Shown in pieces: positions 16,800-20,369 of a DNA stretch of 20,369 nt. Within the stretch, counting starts at the first letter, position 1; each line of letters starts with the position of its first letter. The position numbers were made by a program, and so were the translations under genes. This DNA is from Stramenopiles sp. TOSAG23-3. Lineage: Eukaryota; Sar. The notes below the pieces were generated by a model, which was given only the letters and a program-made list of their open reading frames with translations, ran no database searches and was not told the origin of the DNA. The DNA lies in assembly GCA_900128585.1 (NCBI GenBank), contig LT642378.1:1-20369 (forward strand), in the 5' to 3' direction.

Positions 16800-17873
16800 T
16801 CAGAAAATGGCGGCACGTCCAGGCGCAACAGCCGATTGATTTTTTATGTTATTGCTTCCTATATTTGGAAATCCGTTTGATCCCATCGCCCAGGCCAAAA
16901 AGGGGCCAAAGTCGGATCCAGCAATCCCACCGAGAAGCACCGACTGGAACGCTTTTAAAGAGCGGATAGTGACATCGATTTGGACTGTGTCTTGGTCAAC
17001 GCTCTTTGCTGACGTTAACTGCACCGCGTCTACGGCAAAAATGTTCACGTAGCTCGGTGAATGGTCAGGCTGAGACGTTTGAAAGTTTATCGGAAGCCAC
17101 TCTTTGCTTCCCACAAAGTTGGTGGCCTCCAAGATGGCTTTATTGAAATTGTCAACGTGACCGTTTATATCAGATTTGTTCAGCCCTGTGTTCGCAAGGT
17201 AAAACGTCAAATCTAAGGGGACCGATGTGCACACTTCTGGCTCGTCTTTGGGTCCAATTTCCTGGCATAGAACACGGACCAAAGACGCCCAAGAATTGTT
17301 GTATAAATGCGCGCCGTTCACAAAAATGTGCGGAAACAGCCCTCGAGGGTGAAGTTTCTTGTACATCGGGGCCCGTGTTTTGTTCAAACTTTTCTCGATG
17401 CGCCCAACTTCCGTCTTGTTCGCCGCGCAACCACTGACCTGCTCGTAGTCGATGCCCGCCTCTTTTGCACACAGCGGTCGTCGCGCTGGATCCGGTGTTG
17501 CCTCGCGGTTGGCATATGGGCCCTCGAAGCACTTCAAAAAGTGGGCAACGTTTCGCTGTGAACTTGCGGAGCACTCGGATTGGAACCAGCAATATTCATG
17601 AACAAGGCAACTTTCGAACCTGACGCTGTCGCAGGCCATTCCGTCGCAAATGTAACTCCCTGAGACAGGGTCGATGTGGTTCAGCGGAAAGTACCGAAAT
17701 CGCACTCTCTCATTGAACGCGTCGAAAGCTAGTGTTTGGTATACTACATTGGATGCTTCGAAACAGTATTGTCACGTGCTGTAGCCGTACCAGTCTAAGG
17801 TAATCGGCGCCGTCGTCCCGTACACGAAACTGACCTGAAAAAATAAAACCAAGGCCGCAGTAGCAGAAACCAT
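16800..17873 (-). CDS. GILT-type thiol reductase selenoprotein (UxxC active site)
   Basis: The ATG at 17873 opens a frame of 357 residues to a TGA at 16800-16802, with a single internal TGA read here as Sec34. The start gives a signal peptide (MVSATAALVLFFQVSFVYG) directly before the thioredoxin-like strand ITLDWYGYST. The next four residues are Sec-Gln-Tyr-Cys, exactly where GILT proteins have CxxC. Other GILT features follow: the Cys/His cluster C89-x2-H92-x2-C95-x5-C101, further paired Cys, and LFPHIFVNGAHLYNN, like the family's HxYVPWVxVNG segment. GILT reduces protein disulfides in acidic lysosomes or vacuoles; Sec at the attacking position would strengthen nucleophilicity at low pH (inference). 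About 140 residues after the GILT domain are an unrecognised extension. A gene caller honouring TGA would start at about 17705 and lose the signal peptide and active site. Confidence 0.87.
17772..17774 (-). other. In-frame TGA proposed to encode selenocysteine (Sec34)
   Basis: The codon lies in frame with the upstream ATG (33 codons before it) and with the downstream 301-codon coding region, and it is the only internal stop. Context on the minus strand is AGC ACG TGA CAA TAC TGT, giving S-T-U-Q-Y-C. It aligns with the first Cys of the GILT CxxC, and a SECIS is present in the 3' flank. Confidence 0.87.
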
Positions 17874-18376
17874 TTTAAGCAGGGCAGTTTTGAATTATGA
17901 AATTATCAAATTGTATTTCAACTTTCAACCAACGTCCTTGTTGAATACAATAGAATATGGTCTACTTTCATTATAAACAAACATTCCTTATATACATTTC
18001 GTTTTTATTCTTTCCTTGCATTCTTCATCATCGTTTTTTCTTGTGAATGAAGAAAAAACGCACCGTTTAAAAAAAAGTACATATTAATATTTTATACTTC
18101 CTCCCCTTGAGCCTTGAATGATGATGGAGGACAATTATTTTTTTACAAGTCGTCTAACGACGGACGACGGAGGAGGAGGAGTCGCATTAATTTGATTTTG
18201 ATACGGTACCAGGTACGATAAAATATCTCCTCCTTTTTTTTCATTTCTTTTTTATCGCTTTAAAATCCCTAACACATAGTCGTCTAGTCAATGAAAGCGT
18301 TTGGTAATAGTGTGAAGTTTATTTCGTAAGCGTTGGTTTAATTATTTTTATTACCTAGTAGACTAGGTACTTTTAA
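17874..18376. other. Divergent spacer between GILT and nuclease genes
   Basis: About 500 nt hold both promoters. A perfect 11-bp inverted repeat, CGTTTTTTCTT / AAGAAAAAACG, is at 18032-18042 and 18050-18060 with a 7-nt loop. GTCGT-CTA-ACGAC at 18149-18161 is followed by GGACGACGG and GGAGGAGGAG. A TAGTCGTCTA motif is at 18279-18287, and ATATCTCCTCC plus a T run at about 18223-18240. No gene seen. Confidence 0.5.
18352..18369. promoter_or_regulatory. Perfect inverted repeat 7 nt before the nuclease ATG
   Basis: TACCTAGT-AG-ACTAGGTA: two perfect 8-nt arms with a 2-nt spacer, ending 7 nt before the start codon at 18377. The position suits an operator-like protein site or a hairpin at the end of the 5' UTR that could limit translation. 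The function is unproven. Confidence 0.55.
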
Positions 18377-19261
18377 ATGGCATCTTTAGCCAGCACCCGT
18401 GAACTGACCCAAGGGACCCCAGAATGGTTTGCGGCAAGAAGGAGTAGGCTGACGGCCTCTAATTTTGGGACGGCTGCAGGAATATCAAAGTACGTTAGCC
18501 CCAGATCATTGTGGCTGAAAATCACGAACCAAATAGAAGTTACTCGAAACGAGACTGCCGCAACGCAGCATGGTGTGGATAACGAAGACAAGGTCCGAAA
18601 AATGTACGAAGCAATCTCTGGGACCACGGTAACGGAGACTGGGTTTTGGGTTCATCCAAAACATGGTTGGCTAGGCGCATCGCCCGATGGTTTGGTTGGT
18701 GATATCGGTATGTTGGAAATTAAATGTCCCGTTTATCAAGTTCATGAGACAATTCCGGGTCATTACATGGCCCAGATACAGGGTCAGTTGGAATGTGCAG
18801 ATAGAATATATTGCGATTTTGCTAGTTGGCATGGGAACACATTGAACATCTGGAGAGTGTACCGGTCGAAAGTGTATTGGAACTGGTTGTATAGCATTTT
18901 GAAAGCGTTCTGGTTTTGCGTTGAGTGCCAAATAGATCCGTCGTCCAAGTGCCCCATCCCTCCTGAGCATCCTCCGCCACAGGTACAGATAGATTTCCTT
19001 TACAGCATGCCCCCGCCTTCCTCCAGGAAGAAGAAGAAAGCGCACTGCAATGCCGTTTGCAGCACAACGTCGAAACGGTGCAAGGTAACGTTTACTGTGC
19101 CAGAGCAAAACTTTAAGCCCTTGTTTTCGTATGTAAAGGGTCTAAGTCCAGGGCCCGTCCCATCCGTGCCTACGACTAACAGGTCTACAGCGTGCCTTTA
19201 CTGTCACATTCACAGTAGAAAATCGAGCATACCTCAACGAGAAGGTTCAAATCACGAGTAA
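18377..19261 (+). CDS. YqaJ/lambda-exonuclease-type nuclease with C-terminal Cys/His module
   Basis: 294 aa. Near the N-terminus the family motif GTPEWFAARRSRLTASNFGTAAG (13-35) matches the YqaJ signature (typically W..aR...iTAS..). PD-(D/E)xK catalytic residues are in place: E70, D104 in GASPDG, E114 and K116 in LEIKCP, then Q133/Q135 in AQIQGQLEC. Members are 5'-3' exonucleases in phage recombination systems; homologues occur in large DNA viruses and some eukaryotes. After the nuclease domain (to ~187) comes a Pro-rich linker, a basic patch (RKKKKAHC), and a Cys/His group (C224, C228, C235, C273, C276, H277/H279) resembling a small zinc-binding module, perhaps for DNA binding. No partner annealing protein is seen nearby. 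Probably descended from viral or phage DNA; whether it still serves a mobile element or the host is unknown. Confidence 0.88.
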   Translation: MASLASTRELTQGTPEWFAARRSRLTASNFGTAAGISKYVSPRSLWLKITNQIEVTRNETAATQHGVDNEDKVRKMYEAISGTTVTETGFWVHPKHGWLGASPDGLVGDIGMLEIKCPVYQVHETIPGHYMAQIQGQLECADRIYCDFASWHGNTLNIWRVYRSKVYWNWLYSILKAFWFCVECQIDPSSKCPIPPEHPPPQVQIDFLYSMPPPSSRKKKKAHCNAVCSTTSKRCKVTFTVPEQNFKPLFSYVKGLSPGPVPSVPTTNRSTACLYCHIHSRKSSIPQREGSNHE

Positions 19262-19432
19262 GTAATTTTTTACTAAGTCACTATTTTATTTCCAAAATAA
19301 AATTTTATTAAAGTTATTTATGATATAAGCATTTTTATCTATCAAAAAAGTACAAGTAAGAAAATAATTGTGTAGTTTCGGGGAGAAAGGGGTTTTGAAG
19401 AGAAAAAAGAGGAACGGACCAAAACTGCTGCC

Positions 19433-20047
19433 TCATAGTTCTTTATCTTTTTCAGGCGAAGATGGGGAAGAGGAAGACGGCGACGGTGAGGACGGCAGTT
19501 GGTCTCCAATCATAAATAAAACCTTGATGCCTTTGATGATTTTACGATGTTCATTTGCAAACCCAAGACCAAGCTTTTCCTCTTGCGTTCGCATCAAGGG
19601 CTCCAAAAGTGACACAGCGTGGGTCGCTCTCGCTCTCCCGGGGAATATGAGCACGTTTTCTTTCCGAAGATACCCTAAATCACAGAACATTACGATCTTC
19701 CCGAACCAGTGCATTACCCTACGCCTGGATGCGTCCAGCTGGCGCCCAAGCTCCAACTCGGCAGAAACTTCGTCTTTCGACTCTTTCGGTAAAAATACAT
19801 TTGCCGTCGTCTTCCTCACCAGCTGCTTCAAACGCACAAATTCTGAACCATAATCTTCCCCAGTAGCTTCCCGAAAACTCTCCAAGGCATCGAACGCATC
19901 TTGCATGTCACGATGAGCATACTCGGTGTGGATTGTGTTGAAAAAACCAGTCTGTGCCATCGACACGTACGTGTACGTGTAAAAGGCACTGGACAGCAAA
20001 CTCATCACCGAAACCGTCAGGGCCAACATTTCACCTAAAGACAACAT
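19433..20047 (-). CDS. Small membrane-anchored protein, DUF4760-like
   Basis: The ATG at 20047 gives 204 aa. Residues about 7-30 are a transmembrane segment (MLALTVSVMSLLSSAFYTYT). A soluble helical domain follows with ASRRRVMHWFGKIVMFCDLGYL at about 130-151, resembling the R-x2-V-x3-F-x2-I-G-x-L-x3-G-x-L pattern of DUF4760-type proteins. The C-terminus is a Ser/Pro-rich tail ending EKDKEL. No enzymatic motif. It is convergent with the nuclease gene; the gap is about 170 nt and has AATAAA just after the nuclease stop. The family link is from motif memory, not a search. Confidence 0.8.
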   Translation of the reverse strand: MLSLGEMLALTVSVMSLLSSAFYTYTYVSMAQTGFFNTIHTEYAHRDMQDAFDALESFREATGEDYGSEFVRLKQLVRKTTANVFLPKESKDEVSAELELGRQLDASRRRVMHWFGKIVMFCDLGYLRKENVLIFPGRARATHAVSLLEPLMRTQEEKLGLGFANEHRKIIKGIKVLFMIGDQLPSSPSPSSSSPSSPEKDKEL

Positions 20048-20316
20048 AATCGTAGAGTAATTTTAAACTGCTCGTCTTCTCTTTCTGGATCTTAAATTAT
20101 TAAATTCATTATTGTTTTTACAAGAAAGGAAAGAAATGTGTTGTTTGTTGTTGAAGTTGATGAAAAAGTGACATATTATTATACCCCCCCCCCCCCGCCC
20201 CACGCTGGGTTTTATAATTAATAATAACTATCATCATCCTATCAAATTAAAAATAATATATACTTATATATTAATAAGTATACTATTATACTAACTCATC
20301 CATAATCAATCTCAAA
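20048..20316. other. AT-rich spacer with poly-C tract
   Basis: About 270 nt separate the start of the minus-strand gene from the possible plus-strand start at 20317. It contains 13 consecutive C at 20184-20196, prone to sequencing error and able to form i-motif/G-quadruplex structures with its complement, and TA-rich stretches at 20250-20295. No gene seen. Confidence 0.5.
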
Positions 20317-20369
20317 ATGTACAACGCCGCTTCATTCTTCTTCTTCTTTCTTCTTCTTTCTTCTTCTTT
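20317..20369 (+). CDS. Possible start of a secreted or membrane protein, cut by the window end
   Basis: ATG at 20317 in a good context (CAAAATGT) is followed by 16 codons reading MYNAASFFFFFLLLSSS. This has the hydrophobic core of a signal peptide, similar to the N-termini of the secreted proteins in this window. The DNA is a TTC/CTT-rich simple repeat, so the translation could be a by-product of a microsatellite. The gene would run off the window. Confidence 0.3.
   Translation, partial: MYNAASFFFFFLLLSSS

Noticed and set aside
16800-17705. GILT-like gene starting at 17705 with no signal peptide, or a pseudogene broken by TGA
   Set aside because: 17705 is a GTG and would delete the signal peptide and active site. 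The rest of the frame is intact, the TGA sits exactly on the catalytic Cys position, and a SECIS follows the stop, so recoding explains the data better.
18377-19261. Whole window as a giant-virus genome segment
   Set aside because: YqaJ fits large DNA viruses, but the rest (Sec-GILT with SECIS, two-pore K+ channel with full eukaryotic topology, long AT-rich spacers with microsatellites) fits a cellular eukaryote better. A single virus-derived gene remains possible.
19433-19450. C-terminal KDKEL as an ER-retention signal
   Set aside because: The last four residues are DKEL, not the KDEL/HDEL-type consensus, and the protein has an N-terminal anchor and no cleavable signal peptide.

Overview
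The window looks like nuclear DNA from a small-genome unicellular eukaryote, probably a marine alga or related protist. The lineage is not resolved. Genes are long and intronless as far as I can see, lie on both strands, and are GC-richer than the very AT-rich, homopolymer-filled spacers. Several products are typically eukaryotic: secreted proteins with signal peptides, a two-pore-domain K+ channel, an IQ-motif protein, a GILT-type thiol reductase and a LSD1/polyamine-oxidase-type flavoenzyme. A TGA-encoded selenocysteine with a eukaryotic-type SECIS element supports this.

Layout. 316-3438(+): secreted PAN/Apple plus GH2 beta-mannosidase-like enzyme. 4099-5601(+): FAD-dependent amine/polyamine oxidase. 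5932-7419(-): two-pore-domain K+ channel, convergent with the oxidase. 7420-8619: AT-rich divergent spacer. 8620-11046(+): basic IQ-motif/coiled-coil protein. 11123-11416(+): small charged ORF. 11417-11702: repeat-rich spacer. 11703-12803(-): membrane-anchored protein of unknown function. 13209-16097(+): secreted parallel beta-helix protein. 16098-16690: repeat array. 16691-17873(-): SECIS and GILT selenoprotein. 18377-19261(+): YqaJ/lambda-exonuclease-type nuclease with a Cys/His tail. 19433-20047(-): small membrane-anchored protein. 20317-end(+): possible start of another secreted protein.

The main result is the GILT gene. Its frame runs from an ATG with a signal peptide at 17873 to a stop at 16800, interrupted by one TGA. 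That TGA sits where the first cysteine of the GILT CxxC redox motif belongs, giving U-Q-Y-C. About 30 nt after the terminal stop, the 3' flank folds into a stem-loop with the SECIS hallmarks: ATGA, 13 nt, AAAA in the apical loop, and a GA on the 3' side. I read this as a selenocysteine-containing lysosomal-type thiol reductase, not a broken gene.

The genes do not form an obvious pathway. Three secreted or lumenal proteins (mannosidase, beta-helix protein, Sec-GILT) suggest glycan and protein breakdown in vacuole or extracellular space, but that link is inference. Spacers carry several small dispersed repeat families (tandem and inverted) and recurrent short motifs upstream or downstream of genes that ordinary annotation would miss.
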